From Bacteroidota bacterium (GTDB lineage Bacteria > Bacteroidota > Bacteroidia > Bacteroidales > F082), in NCBI GenBank assembly GCA_009773165.1, contig WOUZ01000004.1, positions 186,001 through 250,000 of the forward strand: a stretch of DNA of 64,000 bases. Reading direction: 5' to 3'. Numbering within the stretch: the first letter of the stretch is position 1; every line of letters begins with the position of its first letter. The translations under genes and the position numbers were made by a program. Positions 1 through 7,647 of this stretch are shown piece by piece. Below the pieces are notes generated by a model that was not told the DNA's origin, ran no database searches, and saw nothing but the letters and a program-made list of their open reading frames with translations.

Positions 1-2
1 AA

Positions 3-221
3 CATCTTGCCGATGTTTATCAAGATATGAAGGATTTGATCTTACTTTTTAAACGCCCTTCCCTCGCCTCACGTGAAAACGCCATTTATGAATGTGCTCA
101 TCTTTTTCAAGAGCGTTGGGGAGCAAGATTAGCAGTCATTTTGCCTGTTATTCATCAACTTACAGTGTCAAATCAAAATGAGAACAGGAATAACCCGGAA
201 GATTTTCCTGGACTTTACTAA
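3..221 (+). CDS. DUF5063 domain protein, C-terminal fragment
   Basis: The reading frame is open from the window edge and ends at a TAA, so only the last 72 residues are present. The visible part (LADVYQDMKD, then NAIYECAHLFQERWG) matches my memory of the end of DUF5063 proteins, small soluble proteins common in Bacteroidota whose biochemical role is unknown. There is an internal ATG at position 27, but the codons before it continue the family pattern, so it is not the true start. The last residues (NQNENRNNPEDFPGLY) look like a variable tail. The next gene is on the opposite strand, so the two converge. Confidence 0.78.
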   Translation, partial: HLADVYQDMKDLILLFKRPSLASRENAIYECAHLFQERWGARLAVILPVIHQLTVSNQNENRNNPEDFPGLY

Positions 222-263
222 TTTCTACAACAAAAAGATTTCATTTAGGATACAGAAAGGATT

Positions 264-743
264 TTAATTCATGCGATCTTGCTTCTCCTTTTTGAGTTTG
301 GCGGCTCTTTCAGCCAGCTCTCGTTGAAATTGCTCTTCTGCACGAAAATAAGCCAACACCTTTTTAGGCGGCAATTCTTTTCTGATGGCTTGAATAAACT
401 GCTTTCTTGCATTTAACGCATTTTCTGCTTGCTCCAATCGCCCATCAATAATTGCATTTATTTGATCGTCATTCATTTTTTCTGATCCTTCACGTATCTC
501 CTCAAGTTGTTGACGACGATTCCGTTTTTGAGCATCCATAACTATTTGATATTCATCATACAAAGGCCAGAAAACTTTAGCTTCTTGAGGAGTTAGATGC
601 ATTTGCCTGGTGAAGAATGCTATTTTCGCTGTCTCAATTTTTTGTTTTTGAGGTCCTCCTAACATGCGTTCCTGTGCAAAAAGGGTCATACTGCCGGTCG
701 TTAAAACGAAGCCAAGCAATACTAAAATCAATTTATTTTTCAT
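264..743 (-). CDS. Small secreted Spy/CpxP-like protein, 'sensor of ECF-type sigma factor' type
   Basis: The 159-residue protein has a clear signal peptide (residues 1 to about 23, cut near LFAQ|E). The mature part is helical and highly charged, with an LTPQEA motif followed by FWPLYDEY. This layout is shared by small periplasmic Spy/CpxP-like proteins and by Bacteroidota proteins often named sensor of ECF-type sigma factor. It is the last gene of a three-gene minus-strand operon, five bases after the anti-sigma-like protein and behind an ECF sigma factor. That makes a periplasmic role in signalling or envelope stress likely. The ligand is unknown. Confidence 0.7.
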   Translation of the reverse strand: MKNKLILVLLGFVLTTGSMTLFAQERMLGGPQKQKIETAKIAFFTRQMHLTPQEAKVFWPLYDEYQIVMDAQKRNRRQQLEEIREGSEKMNDDQINAIIDGRLEQAENALNARKQFIQAIRKELPPKKVLAYFRAEEQFQRELAERAAKLKKEKQDRMN

Positions 744-748
744 ATACT

Positions 749-1198
749 TTAAAATTCAAATTCTTCTTTTTCAATAAGATATAACATTATTTCATCTAAT
801 TGCAACTCGTCGAGCAATAGCTGAAGTGAGTCGCTTTCAATCATTGTATTTGTTCTATTTTCCATCTCTACACTCTTTAGCTGTGAATCCTGAGGCATCA
901 AAACAGCTTTGATGTCAACTACTTTTAGTTGTTGGATTGAATCCTCATAATGAGTCAATTCAGCAGTTTGTACCGGCTTATTTTTGAACTCATGCATAAA
1001 AAAGATTGTCCCTGAGGCTAATAAAAGCACCACTGCAGCTGCAATGCTAACTTCCAGTCTAAAATGCTTAACAGGTCTTGAATCAATAGCTTCAATCCTT
1101 TTATCAACAGATTTCTGCAAATTATCAAAATAACCCGGTGGTAAATCAGCAAAGGCCTCTGCTTTTTTACCTTTTAAATCATGGATTCTGTTTCTCAT
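749..1198 (-). CDS. Membrane anti-sigma-factor-like protein
   Basis: This 149-residue protein has one membrane segment at about residues 47-67, a basic cytoplasmic N-terminal part with FADLPPGYFDNL, and an acidic periplasmic tail. The start codon overlaps the stop of the upstream sigma factor gene by one base (TAATG), so the two are translationally coupled. Size, topology and position fit a single-pass anti-sigma factor holding the ECF sigma factor encoded just before it. I see no zinc-binding HxxxCxxC motif, so it is not a ZAS-type anti-sigma factor. The assignment rests on context and topology. Confidence 0.6.
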   Translation of the reverse strand: MRNRIHDLKGKKAEAFADLPPGYFDNLQKSVDKRIEAIDSRPVKHFRLEVSIAAAVVLLLASGTIFFMHEFKNKPVQTAELTHYEDSIQQLKVVDIKAVLMPQDSQLKSVEMENRTNTMIESDSLQLLLDELQLDEIMLYLIEKEEFEF

Positions 1199-1728
1199 TA
1201 GCGGACATTTTTAACTAATTGATCTTCTATCTTTTTTACACATTGATGGTAAGTAGATTTAACAGTTCCCTCGGCTAAACCAAGAACTTTAGCAATCTCT
1301 GCAAAAGGCGTGTCATTGAAATAACGCATTCCAAATATTTTACGTTGGTGAATTGTTAAATGTTTTATTGCTTGTTCCAATTCCTTAACTGGATCTGACT
1401 CATACTGAAAGACTTTGCGATCGTCACGAATGCCGTCTGTTTTAATAGAGAAAAACTTCTTCCATTTTTGTTTTCGCAAATACTGTAATGCTTCATTTGT
1501 TGCAACACGATATAGCCATGTTGAAATTGTTGATTCAGAACGAAAGGCAGGCAATGCAAACCATACTTTTATCCAGGTTTCCTGTAACACATCATCAGCT
1601 TGATCATGCTGAATAACAATTGTACGTATATGTGCATAAAGCATTGGACTATATTCACTTACGATGCTTTCAAAGAACTTTTTCAGGTCTCTACCATCCT
1701 TTTGATGTGTAATTGGATCGTTCTGCAT
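1198..1728 (-). CDS. RNA polymerase sigma-70 factor, ECF subfamily
   Basis: At 176 residues this is a typical ECF sigma factor. Region 2 lies at about residues 18-88, with DDVLQETWIKVW (core-binding and -10 recognition) and the STWLYRVATNEAL stretch. Region 4 lies at about 118-170, with LGLAEGTVKSTYHQ as the helix-turn-helix that reads the -35 element. It heads the operon with the anti-sigma-like and Spy-like genes, so it probably drives an envelope response that includes its own operon. A strong hairpin upstream (1742-1768) separates it from the preceding lipoprotein gene. Confidence 0.92.
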   Translation of the reverse strand: MQNDPITHQKDGRDLKKFFESIVSEYSPMLYAHIRTIVIQHDQADDVLQETWIKVWFALPAFRSESTISTWLYRVATNEALQYLRKQKWKKFFSIKTDGIRDDRKVFQYESDPVKELEQAIKHLTIHQRKIFGMRYFNDTPFAEIAKVLGLAEGTVKSTYHQCVKKIEDQLVKNVR

Positions 1729-1741
1729 AAGTTTTGAAAAC

Positions 1742-1768
1742 GTGCTCTCCGAAAATTATGGAGAGCAC
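1742..1768 (-). terminator. Rho-independent terminator after the 276-residue lipoprotein gene
   Basis: A perfect 9-bp inverted repeat (GTGCTCTCC / GGAGAGCAC) surrounds a 9-base loop, nine bases after the lipoprotein stop codon. On the minus strand it is followed by ACGTTTTC, and on the plus strand by ATTTTTT. Since the lipoprotein and the sigma factor genes run in the same direction, it probably ends lipoprotein transcripts before the sigma operon begins. Confidence 0.75.
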
Positions 1769-1776
1769 ATTTTTTG

Positions 1777-2607
1777 TTATCTAAGTATGATTGTTGTTGT
1801 CCGATCCCCAATGGTAAGTGTTGCCAGGTTATCGCAGGTTCCATCCCCAAAATCGAGTAATCGTTCAGGACGAACAGCAGGAGTTGTAAGTACTGTTCCA
1901 CTAACAAACCATTTACAATTGAGCTCTCTGCGGAGTGGATTAGTAATTTCGCGCACATGGCTTCCGCCTGTAGATGAGGAAGCTGTTGATCCACCTTCAA
2001 TCAAAAAGACATCATCCCGCCAGCGTGGTGTTTCTCTGCCTTCTATCCAGGTTCGTGTTTTAAGTGACGTCCAACTTAGTACTTTTCCATCAGCGATAAA
2101 AGTGATGCTTCCTGTTACTTCATGTTTGAACTGCATAAACCCATTTTCATTCAATCCAAGGTTAGTCATCACTTTAGTTCCTTCAACATGATTATCATTT
2201 ACATAATAATTATTGAAAGTGTGTGTAATTACTGCACCAATCCTTCTGTAACGCCCTGTAAAAGTGACAATTATTTGACCACGTCGGTACTTGCCATCAT
2301 TGCATAGGCAATTAGTTTCGCCAAAATCTATTGTCATAACACGCGGAATAGCGGTAGTATCGACTGTAATAGTGACGCAATCACCCAAATGAGGACGGTC
2401 AGCATTTCCATCTTTTAACAAAATAGTACCCTTTTCCCAAGCCTGATCAGCAATTTCTTCTACTTCGTCGAATAAGTCATCTGCTGTTGCCATGTTTACC
2501 GATTCTTCGATATCAGCAGTTTCAACAGTTTCTTGTTTACTCTTCTCACAAGATGGAAAAGCTAACCATGCTGCAAATAGAAATCCTAAAAAAAGTGTTT
2601 TTTTCAT
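1777..2607 (-). CDS. Lipoprotein of unknown function
   Basis: This 276-residue protein begins with a lipoprotein signal peptide (hydrophobic stretch, then FPSC with the lipid-carrying Cys at residue 20), followed by an acidic linker. The rest is rich in short beta-strand-like segments. Two stretches resemble each other: one near residues 95-125 with IDFG then TNC, and one near 230-265 with LDFGDGTC. This suggests an internal duplication of a cysteine-containing beta unit. I do not recognise a named family. It is likely an envelope-anchored protein, with its own terminator downstream. Confidence 0.7.
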   Translation of the reverse strand: MKKTLFLGFLFAAWLAFPSCEKSKQETVETADIEESVNMATADDLFDEVEEIADQAWEKGTILLKDGNADRPHLGDCVTITVDTTAIPRVMTIDFGETNCLCNDGKYRRGQIIVTFTGRYRRIGAVITHTFNNYYVNDNHVEGTKVMTNLGLNENGFMQFKHEVTGSITFIADGKVLSWTSLKTRTWIEGRETPRWRDDVFLIEGGSTASSSTGGSHVREITNPLRRELNCKWFVSGTVLTTPAVRPERLLDFGDGTCDNLATLTIGDRTTTIILR

Positions 2608-2724
2608 TGTTTGTAATTTAAATTAAACGCTGATCATTGGATGCAAATTAACAGTAAAAGTTTAGTGCATACTTAAAAAAACTTTTTTTATAACATGAAT
2701 CTATCGGTAATCAATCAGAAAAAA

Positions 2725-2753
2725 AACCTGGCAAAAGGTTCTTTTGCCAGGTT
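2725..2753 (-). terminator. Rho-independent terminator after the M56 peptidase gene
   Basis: This is a perfect 13-bp inverted repeat (AACCTGGCAAAAG / CTTTTGCCAGGTT) with a 3-base loop. On the minus strand it is followed by a run of T (the plus strand has about nine A just before it). It lies about 33 bases after the stop of the BlaR1-like gene and ends the BlaI/BlaR1 operon. Confidence 0.9.
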
Positions 2754-2786
2754 ATCATAATTTATTATTATTCAATTAATTACATT

Positions 2787-4955
2787 TTACTTCATCAGAC
2801 TGATTGCTTCATCCGATTCAAGTTTACGTCCAAGAATTTCCTCAGTACGTTTTAAAACATAACGATGTGTCTTTTTATCAGCTACAACATTGTCAATTAC
2901 CAACTGTTTTTTACTGATTAAAACATTGGCCTTTGGATTAATATATTGGTCCCTGGTGAGTTCTTTTCGTAATAATTTATGATACTGCCGGTCATCATTT
3001 TCCTCGTTATTGAAAAAGAAAACATTGTCCTCATTCCAAGAAGGAGCTTGTAGGTGATTTGGGAAATCAGGTCTTGGTAAGCGAGCAAGTTCTGCTGCAG
3101 CTTTTTGTATGTTTTTAGCCTCAATTTCCATGGCTTCAGCATCTGCTTTCATACGTTCAGCTGCAGCTTGGTCAGTTTCAGCGAGTTTAGCTGCGTCTTG
3201 CTTTAATAATTCAGCTTGTTCTTTAATTTGTGCCGCTTGCATATTTAACTGTTCGCGTTCGATATTCATATCAGATCCATGAATGATGATCTTCCTGTTT
3301 CCATTGCGCTCCATTTCCTGAAGCATTTCATCATCCAATTCTATATCAAATTCAAACTTGTTCAATTCCTCATTATCATTACCATAAAAGAAGGCATTTC
3401 CTCCAGGCACTTTAATCATTCGTATCTCACCACCATTGAGCTCCATTGTTGAATCATCAATAATTACAATGTTCTCAAGCTCCATTTGGATGGAATCATT
3501 ATCGCTTTCACCATCCAAAACAATCGTCTTAACCTTCATTTTTTGGCCAGGTAGGCTCTCAGCATTTACAATTTTATGCCGGATTGTTTTCCCGTTTTTA
3601 TCAATGAAAATATCACCGGTTGCATCTACGTCAACTGTGGTTGAACCATCGTTATTACTTCTGACGATGATCTTTTGTACTTCTCCACCTTCACTTTCTG
3701 TCCACTCAAAACCTTCTTTTTCAAGATCTTCTGCAGGGACTTCCTTTCCGTCGATTATCATTTTAACAATCTTGCCGTCCTTTTTTTCGATTTCAACCGT
3801 TTTGGATTTCTTTATAATTGTATCTGTGGCGAGAGTCAAATCATTTAATTGTTCATTTTCAAGAAGGGAGGTTTTGCTAAAATCCTGTTGAACTATTTGA
3901 GCTGGGTCCTCAGAACTATTTGAGCCTGTGAGCATACCGCTGGCTGTTACTAATAGAACAAAAAGAAATGAAAAAACAATTACTCCTATTCGTTCGGAAG
4001 TTGAAGGTTTAAGTTTGGGTTTTCTGATAAGTCTTTGGATACGTTTCATAGTATTTAACTGATTAAATGTGATCAATGAATCTGATAAGGGTATAGGCTG
4101 CAAAGCAGCTGATAAATTTGCCAAAGCTTTGGCAAGGGAAAGGTAGCCTCCAGTGGTTTGAAGGGCCATGTCGTCACAAATGTTCTCCCTCTCCTGGCGA
4201 ATTACTGCAGATATCCACCAGACAAATGGATTAAAAAACAAAATTGTTTCGATAAGTGACTGAATAAAATTTATTGCAAAATCGGCTCTTTTGATGTGAG
4301 CCAGTTCATGTGCAAGTATCATTTCAACCTGATCAAATGGCAAGCGTGAAAGTGTTCCTATTGGTATTATAATACATGGCCGAAGTATGCCAACAACCAT
4401 TGGAATCATTACACGTTGTGATTCAAGTAATTGCACAGTACTCTTAACCTTTAGTGACTGACCAAGTTGCTTAACACGTTGCTGCCAAATGGCAGGTGCG
4501 GGAACAACTCCATGACTTCGGTAGCGGTAAGCAAGAAAATACCCTCCACTCATCCGAACGGCCATAAAAACCATCCCAACTATCCAAAACCAAAAAAACA
4601 ATGGAGCAAGACTCATTATAAAGAGCTCAGCCTTATCAATCCAGGATTCGATGTTCAATTGAGAATCGGCTAAAGTGTAAGCAATCTCCATAATTCCAGC
4701 CTGTTCTTCCGCAATTACTGTTTCAATGGTATCTGGTTCATATATTTTATAAAAGGTAATGACAGGAACAATCAGTGTTGCAACCAATCCGATTGAAGCA
4801 ACAATATACCTGCTGTTTGCAGTAGCCTTCTTAAGTGATTGAAGTAAAACAAAAACAATTAAAGCAATGACAGCCACTTGCCAGATCGAATGTAATAAAC
4901 TCAAACCTGCTGCCTGCAACAGTGATTCTGATAACAAAATTCCAAAAAAGCTCAT
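2787..4955 (-). CDS. M56 (BlaR1/MecR1-type) membrane metallopeptidase, signal-transducing antirepressor
   Basis: The N-terminal part (residues 1 to about 345) is a multi-pass zinc protease. Membrane segments are visible near 12-38, 50-68, 112-135 and 330-350. The zinc motif HELAH is at 216-220, with the likely third ligand in the RENICDD stretch near 257. Family knowledge: such proteins cut or inactivate a BlaI-type repressor when triggered from outside the cell. The C-terminal 370 residues are not a penicillin-binding domain. They hold acidic repeats with DGK(E/T) turns and an alanine-rich coiled coil (about 575-635). The trigger is therefore unlikely to be recognised as in classical BlaR1. 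The start codon overlaps the BlaI stop by four bases. Confidence 0.87.
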   Translation of the reverse strand: MSFFGILLSESLLQAAGLSLLHSIWQVAVIALIVFVLLQSLKKATANSRYIVASIGLVATLIVPVITFYKIYEPDTIETVIAEEQAGIMEIAYTLADSQLNIESWIDKAELFIMSLAPLFFWFWIVGMVFMAVRMSGGYFLAYRYRSHGVVPAPAIWQQRVKQLGQSLKVKSTVQLLESQRVMIPMVVGILRPCIIIPIGTLSRLPFDQVEMILAHELAHIKRADFAINFIQSLIETILFFNPFVWWISAVIRQERENICDDMALQTTGGYLSLAKALANLSAALQPIPLSDSLITFNQLNTMKRIQRLIRKPKLKPSTSERIGVIVFSFLFVLLVTASGMLTGSNSSEDPAQIVQQDFSKTSLLENEQLNDLTLATDTIIKKSKTVEIEKKDGKIVKMIIDGKEVPAEDLEKEGFEWTESEGGEVQKIIVRSNNDGSTTVDVDATGDIFIDKNGKTIRHKIVNAESLPGQKMKVKTIVLDGESDNDSIQMELENIVIIDDSTMELNGGEIRMIKVPGGNAFFYGNDNEELNKFEFDIELDDEMLQEMERNGNRKIIIHGSDMNIEREQLNMQAAQIKEQAELLKQDAAKLAETDQAAAERMKADAEAMEIEAKNIQKAAAELARLPRPDFPNHLQAPSWNEDNVFFFNNEENDDRQYHKLLRKELTRDQYINPKANVLISKKQLVIDNVVADKKTHRYVLKRTEEILGRKLESDEAISLMK

Positions 4956-5335
4956 TCTGCCCCCCTTTCCAATTGCTTGATCAGCAACTTAATTTCATCA
5001 AGCTCCGATTGACTTGTCTTTCCATTTCCAAGAGCCTGCATCACAAGTTTCTTTGCTGATCCACCAAAAGCTGCCTGCAGCAACTGATCCATCAAATGAA
5101 GCTGTGTTTCTTCTTCTTTTAAGAGAGAAGTATAAACGTGACTACGGTCGCTTTTATCAGCTCTGACAATCTCTTTCTGTGTCATGATTTGCAACAACTT
5201 CAGAGTGGTTGTGTAGCCAACAGTTTTTTTCTCATTGAGGATGTCGTTGATTTGTCTGACAGTTGAAGAGCCATGTTGCCAAATCACCCTGAGAATCTCA
5301 AGTTCGGCATCTGTAGGTTTAGGAGGTATTTGCAT
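4952..5335 (-). CDS. BlaI/MecI/CopY-family transcriptional repressor
   Basis: From the ATG at 5335 the protein is 127 residues long, as expected for the family (a TTG eight codons upstream is less likely). It has an N-terminal winged helix (PTDAELEILRVIW, then GYTTTLKLLQIM as recognition helix) and a C-terminal dimerisation half. Such repressors bind palindromes in front of their own operon and are relieved when the partner M56 protease acts. Two palindromes with identical arms lie directly upstream (5340-5355 and 5396-5411), the nearer one touching the start region. This strongly suggests autorepression. Confidence 0.9.
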   Translation of the reverse strand: MQIPPKPTDAELEILRVIWQHGSSTVRQINDILNEKKTVGYTTTLKLLQIMTQKEIVRADKSDRSHVYTSLLKEEETQLHLMDQLLQAAFGGSAKKLVMQALGNGKTSQSELDEIKLLIKQLERGAE

Positions 5336-5339
5336 GATA

Positions 5340-5355
5340 TACGAATAATTTCGTA
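5340..5355. promoter_or_regulatory. Putative BlaI-type operator 1
   Basis: TACGAA-TAAT-TTCGTA is an exact 6-bp inverted repeat with a 4-base spacer. It ends four bases before the repressor start codon. Its arms are the same as those of a second copy 56 bp away. Confidence 0.7.
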
Positions 5356-5395
5356 GCAAAAATAGCTTGCTGGTTTCTTCATGTCAAGAAAAATA

Positions 5396-5411
5396 TACGA
5401 AACTTTTCGTA
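5396..5411. promoter_or_regulatory. Putative BlaI-type operator 2
   Basis: TACGAA-ACTT-TTCGTA has the same arms and spacer length as the element at 5340-5355, with centres 56 bp apart. The pair probably brackets the promoter of the repressor/protease operon and gives cooperative autorepression. Confidence 0.7.
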
Positions 5412-5807
5412 ATAAAAGTTAAATAATTCTATAACATTGAAATACAACAATATATAATTAACATTTTGTGAATATTAAATAAAGCCAATTGCATAATTCA
5501 CCATCAAGAAGGTTTTTGATCGGCTTATAATCAAAAAGGTGTGGTATCTCAGTTGAGACCCACACCCCGAATGTGAAAATATCCCCCCTTGAGGAACTTT
5601 CACGCACAGAGAATTTAATTCTCCGGTTAACTTATTATATTTTGTATCATAGAACTCGTCATTCAAACCAAATAATTTTCTACGTTACTTAACTCACAAA
5701 TAACAGCTTATAATCATTTTATTCCCGGCTTTCAAACGAGCTTTATTCGATTTTATTTGAAACTAAACGGCAATTTTAATAATTTCGTGTTTCAAAAATA
5801 CATAAAG
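5412..5807. other. Gene-free interval with a run of stem-loops (possible minus-strand small RNA)
   Basis: No convincing gene lies here; a 63-codon minus-strand frame has no family features. Three successive inverted repeats are visible. They are GAGAATT/AATTCTC near 5608-5622, GTGAAA/TTTCAC near 5571-5602, and GGTGTGG/CCACACC at 5539-5566. On the minus strand the last is followed by TTTTTGATT, as in a terminator. This would suit a short structured RNA read toward the BlaI gene, but no promoter was found. Confidence 0.4.
5539..5566 (-). terminator. Terminator-like hairpin
   Basis: GGTGTGG and CCACACC arms extend inward with near-complementary TCTCA/TGAGA. On the minus strand the stem is followed by TTTTTG. 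No protein gene ends just before it, so it may end a small RNA. Confidence 0.45.
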
Positions 5808-6329
5808 ATGGAATTTTTACTACTTGCTTTTGCATTTTTATTTTTACTTGGAGGATTACTTGGTGCAATCATTCCGGGAATTCCGGGACCACCCTTAAGC
5901 TTTATTGGAATTCTTCTTGTTGGATCCATCGATGCAATTGCATTTGAATCATCATTTTACATTACGATTGCAATTGTAGCCATCGTGATTATTCTCATCG
6001 ATTATTACTTTCCCATCTATGGCACAAAACTTATGGGAGGAACTAAAGCAGGGATCAGAGGGAGTACTATAGGACTTGTTGTTGCGCTTTTTGTTCTTCC
6101 TTTTATTGGAATAGTGCTCGGGCCTTTCGGAATAACAGGTATCATCATCGGACCTTTTGCAGGCGCTTATATCGGTGAAAAGTTAGCAGGCACACCTGAC
6201 GAAAAGGCATGGAAATCAGCATTTGGATCCTTTATGGGATTTGTTGCCGGAACGTTTATTAAAATTGCTTATGCAGTAATACTGATAATAATCGCTATCA
6301 AAGAGCTGATTACATGGCTGTTAAACTAA
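5808..6329 (+). CDS. DUF456 family membrane protein
   Basis: From the ATG at 5808 the protein has 173 residues (an in-frame TTG at 5757 would add a non-hydrophobic leader and is less likely). It consists almost entirely of glycine-rich membrane helices. The first contains GAIIPGIPGPPLSF, typical of DUF456. Further on are the GTKAGIRGSTIG and GPFAGAYIGEKLAG motifs of the same family. The function is unknown. It is a single gene, convergent with the next, with a short AT-rich inverted repeat (AAACTAAT/ATTAGTTT) over its stop codon. Confidence 0.85.
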   Translation: MEFLLLAFAFLFLLGGLLGAIIPGIPGPPLSFIGILLVGSIDAIAFESSFYITIAIVAIVIILIDYYFPIYGTKLMGGTKAGIRGSTIGLVVALFVLPFIGIVLGPFGITGIIIGPFAGAYIGEKLAGTPDEKAWKSAFGSFMGFVAGTFIKIAYAVILIIIAIKELITWLLN

Positions 6330-6347
6330 TTTATTAGTTTTAGAATG

Positions 6348-6644
6348 TCATTTCATTACTTGATATACTACAAATAATAGTATGTATATTAACAAGTAAA
6401 AACGGTAAAAATTTCTGAATCGAACATAATCCTCTGAATCAGGATAGATGTTTCCAAATAATGCTTTAAGCTCTTTCCTGAAGAAAGGCATGATGTTAAT
6501 CTTCCAACTATTTGTCTGGTAGACAATTTTCCGGAACTTACTTCTGTAATAAGACAAGGGTATTCCCCATAGGAAAAATACTATTAACCAGCTATTCTGT
6601 TGGATAAAATGATAAACTGACGCAATTACTTCCTTGGAAACCAT
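6348..6644 (-). CDS. Small membrane protein of unknown function
   Basis: This 98-residue protein has two predicted membrane segments (about 17-32 and 80-96) separated by a basic loop. I do not recognise a family. It overlaps the end of the upstream DUF1295 gene by 19 bases, which supports expression as a coupled pair. It could be an accessory subunit of that enzyme-like membrane protein, but this is only inferred from position. Confidence 0.55.
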   Translation of the reverse strand: MVSKEVIASVYHFIQQNSWLIVFFLWGIPLSYYRSKFRKIVYQTNSWKINIMPFFRKELKALFGNIYPDSEDYVRFRNFYRFYLLIYILLFVVYQVMK

Positions 6645-7411
6645 GGGAAAAATGAATTGGTTCTTTCGATATAATCTTTATAAGCAGGTTTTGTTTCTTT
6701 CAGTGTGCGCTCAAGCATTGCCACGCCAGACACCTTAATTATCAGTCCGATCATAAGCAAAGAACCCAGCACTGGCAAGTAACTTCCTGAAGCCACGCTA
6801 AAAAGTGCATAAGCAACCCACACCGTAGCATCACCAAAATAATTTGGATGGCGGGTGTAATGCCAGAAACCCGTATTCAGCACTTTTCCCTTGTTTTGAG
6901 GCTTCGCTTTAAACTTTGCAAGTTGCCAATCGCCACCAGCTTCAAAAACAAAACCAATTAGCCAAATAATAAAAGCAAACAAATCAATTAAGTTGAGAGA
7001 ATCGGGTTGTGAATAAAAATGAGTTGCAAGCAAAGGTGCAGAAATTAACCACATTAACAAGCCTTGAAGCAAGAAAACCTGAAAGTAACTTACCCACCAA
7101 TAGCGGTGCGCACCATAATCTTCACGGAATTTCTGGTAACGAAAGTCCTCCCCTTTTCCATAATTACGCCAACCTATGTAACCTGATAAACGAATGCCCC
7201 AAACGCTCACGAGTATCACAAGCAACCATTGTCGCGGACTGGATACATCATTCATTATCAAATAGATAATATTTGTAACAACAAATCCAAAACCCCAAAA
7301 AACATCAACAATACTTGCGTTTTTTATGATTACGCTATAGATCCATAGTAAAGTCACCATGGCTACAATTAAAGCTAATCCAACTAAATAAACCTGTAAG
7401 AAAGTCATCAT
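6626..7411 (-). CDS. DUF1295 family integral membrane protein (steroid 5-alpha-reductase-like fold)
   Basis: The 261-residue protein has six or seven membrane helices. It carries the family's C-terminal signature: GKVLNTGFWHYTRHPNYFGD, followed by the late TLKETKPAYKDYIERTNSFF. DUF1295 proteins are related to the C-terminal part of steroid 5-alpha-reductases and isoprenylcysteine methyltransferases, which use NADPH or S-adenosylmethionine. The bacterial substrate is not established. It is the first gene of a two-gene unit. Confidence 0.87.
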   Translation of the reverse strand: MMTFLQVYLVGLALIVAMVTLLWIYSVIIKNASIVDVFWGFGFVVTNIIYLIMNDVSSPRQWLLVILVSVWGIRLSGYIGWRNYGKGEDFRYQKFREDYGAHRYWWVSYFQVFLLQGLLMWLISAPLLATHFYSQPDSLNLIDLFAFIIWLIGFVFEAGGDWQLAKFKAKPQNKGKVLNTGFWHYTRHPNYFGDATVWVAYALFSVASGSYLPVLGSLLMIGLIIKVSGVAMLERTLKETKPAYKDYIERTNSFFPWFPRK

Positions 7412-7580
7412 ATATCTTATTAAGTTGATTAATCCTCAATTGTACAAACTTTTTATACCAGTTAAGGATAGCAACTTACCTCATAACAAATTCGTTATCA
7501 ATTTGTTTGCGAGGAGCGAAAAAGTTATTCAAGGCTGTTGGTAAGCAGATTCAGAAACTGACGAAAGAGAGCTATCAAAA

Positions 7581-7618
7581 AAAGTCCTTCTACTCATGAA
7601 ATTGAGTAAAAGGACTTT
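7581..7618 (-). terminator. Rho-independent terminator
   Basis: AAAGTCCTTcTACTCA pairs with TGAGTAaAAGGACTTT around a 6-base loop (one mismatch). On the minus strand the stem is followed by TTTTTTGATA. It lies about 30 bases after the stop of the 286-residue secreted protein gene. Confidence 0.85.
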
Positions 7619-7647
7619 AATTATCCTGATAGGTAAGTATAAAATTG

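Noticed and set aside
1742..2191. 149-codon plus-strand frame opposite the lipoprotein gene
   Set aside because: It is the shadow of a well-supported lipoprotein gene with signal peptide and terminator, and starts inside that terminator.
3436..3891. 151-codon plus-strand frame opposite the M56 peptidase
   Set aside because: Low-complexity Ser/Thr/Ile composition typical of antisense frames; the peptidase gene is clear.
5535..5600. TPP riboswitch on the minus strand
   Set aside because: Only the CTGAGAT-like stretch fits. The second conserved part (CTGATCTGG ... GCGTAGGGA) is missing and no thiamine gene follows.
5475..5666. 63-codon minus-strand reading frame
   Set aside because: It overlaps a row of inverted repeats including a terminator-like hairpin and has no protein family features. 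A structured RNA is the more likely explanation.
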